DNA of 37,388 nucleotides from assembly GCA_002811675.1 (NCBI GenBank), contig PDIM01010376.1, positions 1-37,388 of the forward strand, in the 5' to 3' direction. Within the stretch, counting starts at the first letter, position 1. Every line of letters begins with the position of its first letter. Origin of the DNA: Ichthyosporea sp. XGB-2017a (taxonomy: Eukaryota > Opisthokonta > Ichthyosporea). The position numbers and the translations under genes were made by a program. Positions 1 to 9,456 of the stretch are shown here, piece after piece. The notes below the pieces were generated by a model that did no database searches, was not told where the DNA came from, and saw only the letters and a program-made list of their open reading frames with translations.

Positions 1-111
1 TTTAAATCAATTTTGAACCATTTATTTTTTCTTTTTTGGTTTGAAGATTTGTTTTATTTTATTTTTTGATCTCAAATCCTAATCTATACTTCTGTATATA
101 TAAAATCAACA

Positions 112-2769
112 ATGACAACTCCATCAAGTGGTGGCCAGGAGTCCTCCCAGAAGCTCAGTGCAGAGAGCTTCATCTCTCATCGCATCGCAAGGGACGTCCT
201 GAACAGCATGAGTGTGGATCCCGACCACATGGAAGAGATTGAGAAGGAGGAAGAAGAAGAGGCACAGATGGAAATGACATCAAGGACCCGCGGGGGATCC
301 ATCTCCTCCACTGGTACTAATATCACCGCGGCAAGTGCTACTACGGATAACAACACGGATAATAGACTCCTCCATACAAAAAACTCGGTCCAAGGCTCAG
401 AGCCGCTGGAGATTCTGCGTTATTTTGATCCCGGTTGGTTCGCTATGACTATGGGGACGGGTGGAACCGCACTGGTGATAGGACAAATCCCTTTGGAAGG
501 CCTGGAGGAGTTGAAATATGTTGGATTGGGTCTTTGGTTGTTTAATTGCGTGTTGTTCACTTGTGTATTGACTTTGTTTACCCTGAGATTTGTCATTTAT
601 CCCGAGCAGATTATTCCGTTTATGTCTCACCCCGTGAAGCCTTTCCTGCTCGGGTGTATGCCTATGGGGATGGTCACGTGCATAAATGGCATCGTTAACT
701 ATGGCCCGTTGATATTCGAAGACCCACAGACGGGATTTCGGGCTGCACAGGTGCTGTTCTGGATCAATACGTTTTTTTCAATTCTTGTCCTCGCTGTGGT
801 TCCCTTTTTTATGTTTACCAAACAGCGCGCGCACACAATGGAGAGTATGACTGCTGTGTGGCTGCTCCCGATTGTGGCGTGCGAGGTTGCGGGTACTTGC
901 GGGGGTCTGGTTGCGTCTCGTCTGCCCGCGGATGATACCCTTTCCATGACTGTGGCCAGTCTGATGAATTGGGCCTTTTCTGTTCCACTCGCTCTCGGGA
1001 TCCTGGTCATTCTTTTTCTCCGCCTCGCGCTCCATAAACTTCCCCCGGCTGGTATGGGCGTGACGTGTATGTTGGCCTTGGGCCCGCTCGGAACTGGTTC
1101 GCTGACCATCCAGCTGGTTGGCACTCAGTTCACGCGTATTCTGAATGAGTCCAATCTGGAACTTGCCGAGGGGATGAAGCGATTGTGTGAGATTGCCCAA
1201 GGATTGGGTGTTGGGATGGGTGTTGTTTTCTGGACAATGTGTACTTGGTGGGCTGTCATTGCTTTCTTCACAGCAACACATATTGCACTGACTAGCAAAT
1301 TGCCCTTCAACCAAGGCTGGTGGGGATTTACTTTCCCGGTCGCAGTGTACACTTTAGCTACTAATAACTTATGGAAAGAAACGGAACAAGAGGTATTTCA
1401 GATTTTTGGTGTAGGACTAAGTGTCTTTCTCATTATTGCATATAGTTGGGTTTTCCTTCTCACCGCCCGCGATGTCCTGAATGGAAATGTGTTCAGACAA
1501 GCTAAGCCACCAAAACCTGCTGGCCCATCTGCGGGTACTGCAGGTACCCCTCAACAAGAGCAGTTTACGAAACGTCAGCAAGTTAGTGTGTATGTGAATA
1601 GACTAATATCGTTCACTAATGGCATGTGCTTTTCTGTCTTTAATCCCATTTTGTATATTAGTATGGGGAAGCCATCAATGTGGACATACGGGCTTGCTCT
1701 TTTTGCTTTCGGGGCAGTTGCCCTTGTTAGCAATATGAGTGCCGCTTTTGCCTTGCGAAGTCCTTTGTTTCGCTTCAAGATTTTGTATTTCATCACATCG
1801 TGCTTTTTGGTTGCTGGAGGATGCGCATATTCCCTGGGGCAAAGTGTTGCCACAACCTTTGTTTCACGTGCTCTGTTGGGTTTAGCTGTTGGGTCTCACG
1901 CAGTCACTAAAGCTTTTGTTCACCGCATATGTACGCCAAAAAATCTTTCCTATGAGCAAAATATGCTCACGGCGTCAACTACTTTGGGATATGTGGCTTC
2001 ACCATTCATTGCAATGGTCGGAACGTTTATAAACTTCCAGTGGGGTCAATTTTCAATTAACAGTGAAACTGTTCCTGGGTATGTTATTGCTGTGATTGGA
2101 GTAATTACCATTGTCATGTCGCTCGTGCTTCTGTACGAACCCAAGGAAGAAATGGCGCGAGAAGAAAATATCAGCGATCTGGTGAGAGGGGCCTTTTCCT
2201 TTTCCTCGTTGGCTCGTTTTATTTCCTTTTTCGGGGTTGGTGTATACGAAAGCGGAATCCCTGTCACTCTGGTGGATCAATATTCTTACGATGCAAGAGA
2301 AGTCAGCTTTATTTTCCTTATTTATGCGTTCTCGTCTGGCGCGGCGGCTTTGTTTGGGCCTTTTCTCCTCAAGCACGTCGACTTTCGGAAAATGCTCATC
2401 TTCTCCTCACTACTTGTGATGAGTGCATTTTGTGTTCTTATCAACGATGGTCCTTCATATGTCAGCCAAATAGTGGTATGCTCAGTCATTATGGGCGCCG
2501 GTTGCGTACTCTTGGCCGAAACATCCGCATCACTCCTTTCTATGGTGGTTTCGGGAGAGAGTAAGAGGCCACTTTATATGGGCGTATATGTGTCCATCGG
2601 GTATGCGGGCAGAGCTTTGAGTGGGCTGTGGGTTGGACTAACGCATGGTGTTGGTGAAGCTGGTAATCCGGTGTATTATGGGGTCGCTGGACTTGTATGT
2701 GGATTATTTATCATGGGATTGCTCAAATACAAGAGTCTTTCTCAAGTGCGATACAGCAAGGATGATTAA
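112..2769 (+). CDS. TDT-family anion/dicarboxylate transporter fused to an MFS transporter
   Basis: Single-exon protein of 885 aa with two transporter modules. Residues 1-95 are an acidic, Ser/Thr-rich cytosolic tail. Residues about 100-455 form a TDT domain (SLAC1/TehA/Ssu1/Mae1 family) with about ten membrane segments; it opens with the family-like pattern D-P-G-W-F-A followed by MGTGG (115-119), as in fungal sulfite or malate exporters. A Pro/Gly/Gln-rich linker (464-491) leads to a second polytopic module (492-875) with about twelve segments that reads like an MFSD8/SPX-MFS-type MFS protein. No stop or intron signal separates the halves, and both share one frame. The ATG lies in good context (atcaacaATG). 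TDT members export sulfite, malate or chloride; the substrate here is not predictable. An AATAAA follows 50 nt after the stop. The TDT call is firm, the MFS subfamily is tentative, and the fusion could be a fused gene model only if an unseen terminator existed. Confidence 0.85.
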   Translation: MTTPSSGGQESSQKLSAESFISHRIARDVLNSMSVDPDHMEEIEKEEEEEAQMEMTSRTRGGSISSTGTNITAASATTDNNTDNRLLHTKNSVQGSEPLEILRYFDPGWFAMTMGTGGTALVIGQIPLEGLEELKYVGLGLWLFNCVLFTCVLTLFTLRFVIYPEQIIPFMSHPVKPFLLGCMPMGMVTCINGIVNYGPLIFEDPQTGFRAAQVLFWINTFFSILVLAVVPFFMFTKQRAHTMESMTAVWLLPIVACEVAGTCGGLVASRLPADDTLSMTVASLMNWAFSVPLALGILVILFLRLALHKLPPAGMGVTCMLALGPLGTGSLTIQLVGTQFTRILNESNLELAEGMKRLCEIAQGLGVGMGVVFWTMCTWWAVIAFFTATHIALTSKLPFNQGWWGFTFPVAVYTLATNNLWKETEQEVFQIFGVGLSVFLIIAYSWVFLLTARDVLNGNVFRQAKPPKPAGPSAGTAGTPQQEQFTKRQQVSVYVNRLISFTNGMCFSVFNPILYISMGKPSMWTYGLALFAFGAVALVSNMSAAFALRSPLFRFKILYFITSCFLVAGGCAYSLGQSVATTFVSRALLGLAVGSHAVTKAFVHRICTPKNLSYEQNMLTASTTLGYVASPFIAMVGTFINFQWGQFSINSETVPGYVIAVIGVITIVMSLVLLYEPKEEMAREENISDLVRGAFSFSSLARFISFFGVGVYESGIPVTLVDQYSYDAREVSFIFLIYAFSSGAAALFGPFLLKHVDFRKMLIFSSLLVMSAFCVLINDGPSYVSQIVVCSVIMGAGCVLLAETSASLLSMVVSGESKRPLYMGVYVSIGYAGRALSGLWVGLTHGVGEAGNPVYYGVAGLVCGLFIMGLLKYKSLSQVRYSKDD

Positions 2770-2818
2770 TTCCACCTAGTATTACTTCATGCTAGGCAAA
2801 CAAAGGACGATGCCTTGT

Positions 2819-2824
2819 AATAAA
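2819..2824 (+). terminator. AATAAA polyadenylation signal of the TDT-MFS gene
   Basis: Canonical AATAAA hexamer 50 nt after the TAA stop of the upstream gene, before the 3' end of the oppositely oriented gene at 2987. Confidence 0.55.
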
Positions 2825-2986
2825 TGGAGGCCCGGTGGTGGCTGTTTTGTATTTGTTGCTACATAGTGTAGGTGTCCTTATCATCATTGCACCCATTCTA
2901 TTCGAAAAAACGTCTTCCCAATGCATAAATCAAAGTCAAAACATAGGGATAATTTTCCTTGATAAACACCTCGAGATTGGCTCTAT

Positions 2987-3909
2987 TCAAGGCTGGTGTA
3001 GGCTTTTGTTCTCCTTTTCGAAAAACCATCTCTTCTGCGAAGATATCATCAGAGTCATCAAAATGAGGAGCGACAAAGTAACTAAAGCTTTGACTGCACT
3101 TGTTTCAATGGCACTGTAATCATCCTGTGTGGGGAGATGGTTTCCAATAGCGCTAATCCTGGTAATCAAGGGGTAAATGAGATTAAGAATAAACGGATGT
3201 ACATTTGAGTCTATAAAGAAGTGGGCATACTGTTTGTGTTTCATTGTCATTCCAAGTCGACGGAAGAACTCGTCAGTCAAAGTCACGTAAAGGGCGGCGC
3301 CTTGAGCGACCGAGACAAACTTAGCAGGCATGAACCACTCCTTTAGGTAAAAGATACCGCCTAGAATTTTGATAATCTCTCCCATAGCGCAGCTGGTAAT
3401 ACCCAGATCAGCATTCTCCACTGGACACACTCCTTGTGTTAATTTGTATACAGCCATGATGGAACGATCAAGCCAAGTCGTCACCGCATATGATATAAAA
3501 ACCGTTTCCATTTCGAAGATGATCTTTAAAGCACGTCTTAATTTTTTCCAAGCAAACTAGTTTTGCAAGGAATTAGACAGCTGGTATAACTCGGACCACA
3601 TAAGAGACGTAACGCACTGCGTTGGCAACCTTGTCTGTAAGTGCCTTAGGGAAGTCAATTATCGATTTTAGAGTCACCAGAAAAGCGTAGTGTTCTTCTG
3701 TCCGTAAAGCAAAAAGCGAACTCAAGCTACTCCGCTGAAAAGGAGACAGTTATGCACTAAACTTATCCTCATTGGCTGTGGTAGCCACCTCTGAACTGTA
3801 CTGTGCTGCTTGTGCGGTAGTGGTGGTCGCTGTAGCATACTGGGACAAAAGCAGTGCAACAGCTAGAATCAAGATTTGAGTAACAACTCCAAGGAACAAT
3901 GAGCCGCAT
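2987..3909 (-). CDS. Unrecognised, probably spliced, membrane-associated protein
   Basis: The solid part is one exon (3556 to 2987, 189 codons) with many aromatic and basic residues and a hydrophobic segment near the C-terminus (ALVTLSLLILMTLMI). Upstream on the same strand, 3734 to about 3558 is also coding-like (it contains LRTEEHYAFLVTLKSIIDFP) but lies in another frame and runs into a stop, so an intron ending in the CTAG at 3557 is needed. Several in-phase GT donors fit (intron 22 to 61 nt); GTGCGT gives the longest. A 54-nt intron 3788 to 3735 (GTGGCT..TTTTCAG) would join a further Leu- and Ala/Thr-rich exon. An ATG at 3909 is reachable only through another very short intron. If nothing is spliced, the ORF starts at 3511 (174 aa). 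I do not recognise the family; PEX11 was considered but not supported. The exon structure of the N-terminal third is uncertain. Confidence 0.4.
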
Positions 3910-3960
3910 TGTATAATCTAAAGCCTTTTGTTTTCTATTCTTGAGTGAAAAAGAAATAAA

Positions 3961-4015
3961 TTTCTTTTCTTTTCTTTTCTTTTCTTTTTCTTTTCTTTTT
4001 CTTCCTTTCCTTTTC
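3961..4015. repeat. TTTTC pentamer microsatellite
   Basis: Imperfect tandem of TTTTC/TTTTTC units, a pure pyrimidine tract about 55 bp long. It lies between the start region of the minus-strand gene ending at 2987 and the SDR gene, so in the shared 5' region. Translated frames through it give only Lys/Glu or Phe/Ser runs. Confidence 0.8.
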
Positions 4016-4478
4016 TGTGCCAGAACCGAGGCCCGAGGGCCAGAGACTGCAGAAAAAGTTCGAAACAGAAAAAGAGAAAAAAGAAAAAAAGAACCCAAAA
4101 ATCGAAATCGACCCAAAGTTTCCGTTCAATGCAATAGTGAAGTTTCGCATTGTTAATACCAACTTCCCTATACATTAGGGTTGTTTACAAGGGGTTACTT
4201 CGAACCTAAAACTTTTCATCGTCACACCAAAAACCGATAGCAGTGTGAGTTTAGTACGAGGTTTAGTATGAAAATGAAGTAAAAAGGTGCAAGAATCCGC
4301 GGGCCCACTATAGTGTATAGGACCAGCTGATAGAAACAAAGTGAACACAACCAGCCCCAGTAGGACCGGGCCTCGGGGTGTGTAAGTGAAACAAATTACA
4401 CGGTGAGAAAGAAAAAGAAATCAATCAAGACATACGTAGGTGTTGTCAATTGAAGAAGGATATTAAATCGTAATTATC
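4016..4478. other. Divergent intergenic region upstream of the SDR gene
   Basis: About 460 bp between the TTTTC microsatellite and the SDR start codon. It presumably holds the SDR promoter. Apart from A/G-rich stretches and a short near-repeat (gtttagtacgag / gtttagtatgaa) near 4251-4275 I see no defined element and no convincing coding frame. Confidence 0.5.
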
Positions 4479-5503
4479 ATGGGGCTGTTTATCAATGCAA
4501 CTGCGGGTGGTTCTACGTTGTTTAAGTGCCTCGGCGTAGCATCGCCAGTAGCGTATCGTCCATTGGCATCGACTTTCATGAAGGCTATACCGACGCTCAT
4601 TGCACCAACCATTATTGCCCGTGTGACAGAATCATGCAATAACGTACGAATGTTTTCTTCGACCGGTCATAGAGGGGCTGATTTCTCTGGTGATGTAGCC
4701 CTTGTAACTGGGGGTGCTTCTGGAATCGGAATGGGCATTGTACAACATCTTAAAAGCCTCGGCTGTACTGTAATTGTTGCGGATTTAAATCCCCCACAGA
4801 CGAGTAAGTAGACTTACTAGGATGAAACAGTGCCTTTTTTTGTTCTTATTTTTTTGCGAATGAAGTACTTAATTGTAAATCCTTTTCTGCATTTATTGAA
4901 GAATATGATGGGGCAGAGTTTCATAAACTAGACATCTCGTGCGAAAAGTCTGTCAGTGAAGTTGTATCAGAGATAGTCAAGCAAAAAGGGAAAATTGATA
5001 TACTCGTCAACTCGGCTGGGATCCTCGCAAGTAAAAAGATTGTTGATATATCAGAGGCACAATGGGATCGGGTCATGGGCGTTAACTTGAAGGGTCCTTT
5101 TTTAGTTAGCAAGGCTGTGATAAAACAGTCTATGCTCCCTAACAATTATGGAAGGATAGTCAATATCTCCTCAAAGGCTGGAAGGACAGTCAGCACTCTT
5201 GGGGGAGCAGATTACACCGCCTCAAAAACAGGCTTGATTGGGTTAACAAGGCATTTTGCAAATGAACATGGACCTAACGGGATCACTGTTAATGCAGTGT
5301 GCCCAGGGCTAATCAGGACACCCATGTCTACATCGGGAAGTTCCGAGGAGGAATTAGATTCAATTGCGCAAAAAACACCCGTAAGGCGGCTTGGAGAGGT
5401 GCAGGATGTGGCCTACCTTGTGGGATTCCTTGCTTCTCGAAAAGAGGGGGGCTTCGTTACCGGTACAGCGATTGATTGCAATGGAGGGCATTTTATTGGC
5501 TAA
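4479..5503 (+). CDS. Mitochondrial FabG-like short-chain dehydrogenase/reductase
   Basis: Two exons, 4479-4803 and 4902-5503, joined through a GTAAGT..TTGAAG intron (phase 1) give 308 aa. Residues 1-65 resemble a mitochondrial presequence: few acids, Arg and Ser/Thr, ending near RMFSST. The Rossmann fold follows with the cofactor motif TGGASGIG (77-84), the NSAG motif (145-148, usually NNAG), catalytic Ser199 and the Y-x-x-x-K pair Tyr213/Lys217. The C-terminus (P-G-L-I-R-T-P-M, then GGFVTGTAIDCNGG) is typical of 3-oxoacyl-ACP reductases and related CBR4/HSD17B8 enzymes. The likely role is NAD(P)H-dependent reduction of a 3-oxoacyl or similar carbonyl, perhaps in mitochondrial fatty acid synthesis. 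Substrate and cofactor preference are inferred; the SDR fold is certain. One extra residue separates Ser and Tyr compared with classical FabG. Confidence 0.88.
4804..4901 (+). other. Spliceosomal intron (98 nt) of the SDR gene
   Basis: Starts GTAAGT and ends TTATTGAAG; removal joins the frame containing TGGASGIG to the frame containing the catalytic Tyr and Lys, with a Lys codon split after its first base. A T-rich tract lies in the middle. Confidence 0.85.
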
Positions 5504-6782
5504 GATAGCAAAGCTTCAAAAGGTGGAAATAATAATTATAAAAGACAAAGCCATATTTGCACAGAAAGAAAAAAAAAAAAAAAGACCTTTTCTAAAAAGC
5601 CATTAAAAGGAAATAAAATGACAAAAAATGAAAGACAAGAAACAAAACGATAAAATGTGTCAAGGTGTCAATTTTCCCATGCTTCATTGACGCGAACAGG
5701 AAAAAAGAAACCAAAAAGCCAATCAACAAAGTGAGGAACAAACAGTGAAGGAAACCTTGTTGCTGGTTCGAAGGTTCCAGTATCTGCGGAGTGTTTCTTG
5801 CTTCACATGGGACACGCGTTATCAGCTAATTATAGCTTTCATTCACCGCCCTCTTTCAGTACTACTTTTACTAAAACGCGCTGAACTAGGTCATGATAAG
5901 CAAGCTGCAGTAGTGTACCTACGTGTACGTCGCTATAAATATTCTATAAAACAGCTGGGTATCAAATATTCCGCGTTCTGACTTTATAGACCGCAGTCTC
6001 GAGTTACAGTCCCCGCATGATAATATAAATCATATGATGACCACAAGCAACTATTTGACACAACATGAAAATTAGAATCTTGCAGATATAGTTGAAAACA
6101 CCGATAATTCATCATACATACCTGATATCTGCATGTTTAAAACACCCAACAAGGTACGTAATATCATCAACCATCAAATAAAAACAAAGCTCATTCTCCG
6201 ACATCGCGTCTTCATGAAAAGTCGGAGACAGCTTCTTTATACACAAAAACGGAAAAAACCAAAACAAAAGAGTGCACCAAAACCAATTTACAAAATATCT
6301 AAATATCTAAACTAACTAATTTTTATTAAATTCAAAGTATCTAATAAAAACAATATAAATTCGACTATAAGTGGGCGAAACAAAGTGTTTTTCTTTTTTT
6401 TTCCCTATAAAATGCCCCGTCCCGAAAGGCGCGAGTCCCTTTGATATAAAAAATTTTTTAGTTTCTTTTCCTTTCTTTAAAAGGAAAAATTACGTATTTT
6501 TTTTTTTTCTTTTTTTTTTGAAGGCTCAAGGAAAACTGGCGAAACTGTCAAAAGACTTCGAGGAAAGATTTCAAAATTTGAGAGAAGGACAAGAGGAACA
6601 GATTTGTTTTTTTTTTTTGTTTTAGCTGTTATACTTTGGCTGGAAGTTTTTGATTTCGTTTTATTTTGTTTGAAATATATTGTAGAGGTGGTGTGTTGTG
6701 CGTAAAATATCTAAAAAGGAAAACGGAAGGACGGAAAGAAGCAAGCAATGTGCTTTAGTTTGTGGTGAAGAAGGAAAGAAAG
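5504..6782. other. Intergenic region between the SDR and SPRY genes
   Basis: About 1.28 kb, AT-rich, with A- and T-homopolymers (5569-5583, 6500-6520, 6605-6617). It must hold the 3' end of the SDR gene and the promoter and 5'UTR of the SPRY gene. Frames of 60 to 84 codons exist but show random composition and no known domain. No tRNA or other RNA gene was recognised. Confidence 0.5.
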
Positions 6783-8228
6783 ATGTCAAGTTTAAAAAAA
6801 TATCTGTCATTTTCATCATCTGGGAAGAAAAAGAAAGGGACCTTTGTGGATTCACTAAAATTCCAGAAGAAACACCAGCCGTGCAGTGAAAATGCCCACT
6901 ACCCCGATCGAAACTCAAATAATCTCAACTATTTTGAGCATTCCTCACATTCAAAGCGGTATAACTTCATCTGTAAAGGGATATCTCACTCCCCTCCTCC
7001 TTCGCAACAACAAATTTTACTAAGTAGGAGAAGATCGTTGAACAAGAGGGGTAGCGTCCATACAAGTGGAAATAGCAACAATGGCGCCCAAGCCTTGAAT
7101 CAGAGTCAACAAAGCATTGCTTTTTCTGGTCAAAATGAGCTTGAGCGAGAAAGATCGTCTGAGTCGAATGGGAATGAAAGCGGGAGGGAATGTGACTCTG
7201 TGACGTCATATAGGAAGAGGAGTTCTACGCCTTGTGCTAGTAATGGGTGTGTGTCATTAAAGTTTAAAGGTTCGAGGGGTTTTACGAGATGCATTCAGAG
7301 CTATAGTAGGGTGCGACCAACCAAAAGCTCAAACTGTGCATACTTTGAGGTGGAAATTAAGAGTGCTTCGAAAATCCCTTCGTCTGACTCGTGCAGTGTA
7401 CGGTCAGGGGGAAGATCAGCAAGATCTCAGCAGATGAAGGAGAACGGATTTACAACAAGAATTGCCATTGGAATGGGAACTAAACCATACCCTCCTTTTC
7501 GGCTCCCGGGGGTGGATTTGTATTCCATTGGATTTCATAGCCATAATGGACACGTCTACAACGATGATCCATTTGGGGGGTTTGAATATGATGCACCATT
7601 TGGGGTGGGGGATGTGATTGGATGTGGATATGTGGAAAAGCTAATGAACGGAAGAATGTACCAAAATTATTTTTTCACAAAAAATGGTGAATTTTTGGGG
7701 ATTGCTGCCACTTTGACAGAACTATATGGTGGCTCATTTGCGTGCATTGGAGCGGATGGAGATTGCGAACTTGAGGTGAACTTCGGTGGCCTCGAGAATG
7801 ATTCCGCAGTGAAGCCATTTCGCTTTGATATCGGGTCAATGAATCTTACCCACTTGGCCTCGATGCATTTTGGTGCATCAGCTTCCCTGAACCCTCGTCT
7901 ATTTTCTTTTCTTTCGCGCAATCAACAACCTATCTGGACAATAGATACCCCCGAGCTCAAGCGACGCGTTTCAATGCCCGTTTCAAGATCGTCTCGCTCT
8001 GCAAATAGCTATGATGAATGTACAAACAATGCTCAGGGAGGACAGGATGATGAAGAAGAAAGGCCATGGCTAAGCCTTATGACTTCCAATATTGTAGGGA
8101 TGGCAAATGAACCAGACCTGCTGCCTCCGGTATATGATGAAAATGCAGAAAGTGGATTAGCTTATTCTGTGCCTCCCACTGATTCAAATTGTCCCCCAGG
8201 CTATTCGAGATTCAATGTAGTTACTTAA
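6783..8228 (+). CDS. SPRY-domain protein with two C-terminal PPxY motifs (Ssh4/Ear1-like)
   Basis: Single exon, 481 aa from the ATG at 6783; upstream in-frame sequence has no ATG. Residues 1-150 are basic, Ser/Asn-rich and probably disordered. Residues about 156-350 form a SPRY domain very like that of fungal Ssh4/Ear1: the run GMGTKPYPPFRLPG, then a Y-S-I-G-F-H-S-H stretch, N-D-D-P-F-G-G, G-D-V-I-G-C-G-Y and F-F-T-K-N-G-E-F. The C-terminal tail carries PPVY (448-451) and PPGY (471-474), matching the WW-binding consensus of NEDD4/Rsp5 ligases. Yeast Ssh4 and Ear1 are membrane-anchored Rsp5 adaptors that sort cargo to the vacuole. This protein has no membrane segment, so it would be a soluble adaptor if it does that job. 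It is tail-to-tail with the b561 gene, 27 bp apart. Confidence 0.83.
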   Translation: MSSLKKYLSFSSSGKKKKGTFVDSLKFQKKHQPCSENAHYPDRNSNNLNYFEHSSHSKRYNFICKGISHSPPPSQQQILLSRRRSLNKRGSVHTSGNSNNGAQALNQSQQSIAFSGQNELERERSSESNGNESGRECDSVTSYRKRSSTPCASNGCVSLKFKGSRGFTRCIQSYSRVRPTKSSNCAYFEVEIKSASKIPSSDSCSVRSGGRSARSQQMKENGFTTRIAIGMGTKPYPPFRLPGVDLYSIGFHSHNGHVYNDDPFGGFEYDAPFGVGDVIGCGYVEKLMNGRMYQNYFFTKNGEFLGIAATLTELYGGSFACIGADGDCELEVNFGGLENDSAVKPFRFDIGSMNLTHLASMHFGASASLNPRLFSFLSRNQQPIWTIDTPELKRRVSMPVSRSSRSANSYDECTNNAQGGQDDEEERPWLSLMTSNIVGMANEPDLLPPVYDENAESGLAYSVPPTDSNCPPGYSRFNVVT

Positions 8229-8255
8229 ATTAAATATTTTTTATTGTTTTACTTG

Positions 8256-8942
8256 CTACAACCCTTGTCTTCCTTCCCGACTGGGCAAAGCAAGCTTCAC
8301 AGTGGAAAAATAAAAGATCACTCCAACTAATACACAAACCATTACCCCACAGATTTTGGCAAAGAAATCGCCCCAAATTTTAACAAACCAGTTGGACTGA
8401 AATCCCAGTCCCACCACGACTAATCCTATTACGTGAACTGCACACATCCCAAAGAGTTTATGCACTTTCCTCCAGTAACTCCAATCAATGTTATTAAATG
8501 ACCCACGAAGCCATTGAATGGAAGCACCAATTAAAATCTGCACAGGGTACAGTATAGTCATAGTGATTGCACCTAAGTACCCATGCCAAGTAGTAAAGTG
8601 TTCCTTATTCTTTGTTTCTTTGACTTCATATATTACGTAAAAGCCAAGCATAGCACAGACGAACCCAATCATCTGCAAAAGATAATGGATTGTCAAATTT
8701 CCCGGAAGCCCCCATTGTTTCCTAAAAGACGATCCCTGCGCCGTTACTGTTTTTGTTTTTGGCTTTCGAAAAAAAGAACGGGAAAGAATTAGTGTCCCTT
8801 GATTCAAGCAAATGACAAATCCTACGGTCATTAGAAATGGGTGCCAGTGGAAAAGAACATCCAATGGGTATATCGAAATGATAATCACCACAGACAAGAA
8901 GGAAATTAGAACATAAGGAACATAATTAAGCAGCGCCCCCAT
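8256..8942 (-). CDS. Cytochrome b561-domain transmembrane ferric reductase-like protein
   Basis: Single exon, 228 aa, six hydrophobic segments, resembling CYB561D1/D2. The four expected haem-ligating histidines are present: His34 in the W-H-P motif, His86 (I-H-Y-L-L-Q), His120 (T-W-H-G-Y-L-G) and His161 (V-H-K-L-F-G). By family rule the first pairs with the third and the second with the fourth to bind two b haems. The family moves electrons across a membrane from ascorbate to ferric iron or monodehydroascorbate. The C-terminus is short and basic. It starts at the ATG complement at 8940-8942, and its 3' end is only 27 bp from the SPRY gene stop, so the two 3'UTRs must overlap. Physiological donor and membrane are not predictable. 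Confidence 0.85.
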   Translation of the reverse strand: MGALLNYVPYVLISFLSVVIIISIYPLDVLFHWHPFLMTVGFVICLNQGTLILSRSFFRKPKTKTVTAQGSSFRKQWGLPGNLTIHYLLQMIGFVCAMLGFYVIYEVKETKNKEHFTTWHGYLGAITMTILYPVQILIGASIQWLRGSFNNIDWSYWRKVHKLFGMCAVHVIGLVVVGLGFQSNWFVKIWGDFFAKICGVMVCVLVGVIFYFSTVKLALPSREGRQGL

Positions 8943-9456
8943 TGTCTTGTTTCTGTACTTTTTCTATAGAACACAGGTTAGTGGGTGAATGATGCACACT
9001 TTTTTTCTTTTTGTAAACAGGCCAAATCAAAGCACAAAGCACATCCCAAACTTCTTAACCTTCTTTTTTTTGTGCGCTGAGAAAACGTTTCACAAGAACG
9101 AAAATGAGAAAGAAGAACAAAAACAAAAACAAAGCAGAAAAAGTTTAACCAAAGATATATTTTATGAAAAATGGTGTTTTAGGGTTGTATAATGTGATAT
9201 TGGCTTTTTCTTTTTCTTTTGTTTTGTGTTTGTGTGTGTGAAATTTAGCTGTTTACTGTTTAGCACACGAAGAGGAAAATAGAAAATACTGAAAAGTATG
9301 CAGAGACAAAAGCGGCTAAAGATAGGAGGTTGATAAAGAACATGTTAGGCCTTCCACTGTCCGGGAGGATTCGTGCTGAAGTTTATGAATTCCACACAAT
9401 TCCAAGCAGAAGGAATAACTGACCTTTTTATTTTAAAACATTGATTTGGCTCAAAA
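8943..9456. other. Intergenic region, b561 promoter side
   Basis: 514 bp between two minus-strand genes. It should contain the b561 promoter and the pseudokinase 3'UTR. AT-rich with T-runs near 8999-9012 and 9063-9071; no clear coding frame or RNA gene seen. Confidence 0.45.

Noticed and set aside
699-1314. Minus-strand frames of 141 and 178 codons inside the TDT-MFS gene
   Set aside because: They overlap the transporter module entirely and show no domain; the plus-strand protein is clearly real.
2987-3909. PEX11-like peroxin assignment for the unrecognised minus-strand gene
   Set aside because: Only general helical and hydrophobic character agrees; I find no PEX11 motif, so the family name is not given.
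5755-5790. Possible tRNA T-arm (GGTTCGAAGG)
   Set aside because: The stem does not pair and no D-arm, anticodon arm or acceptor stem can be placed around it.
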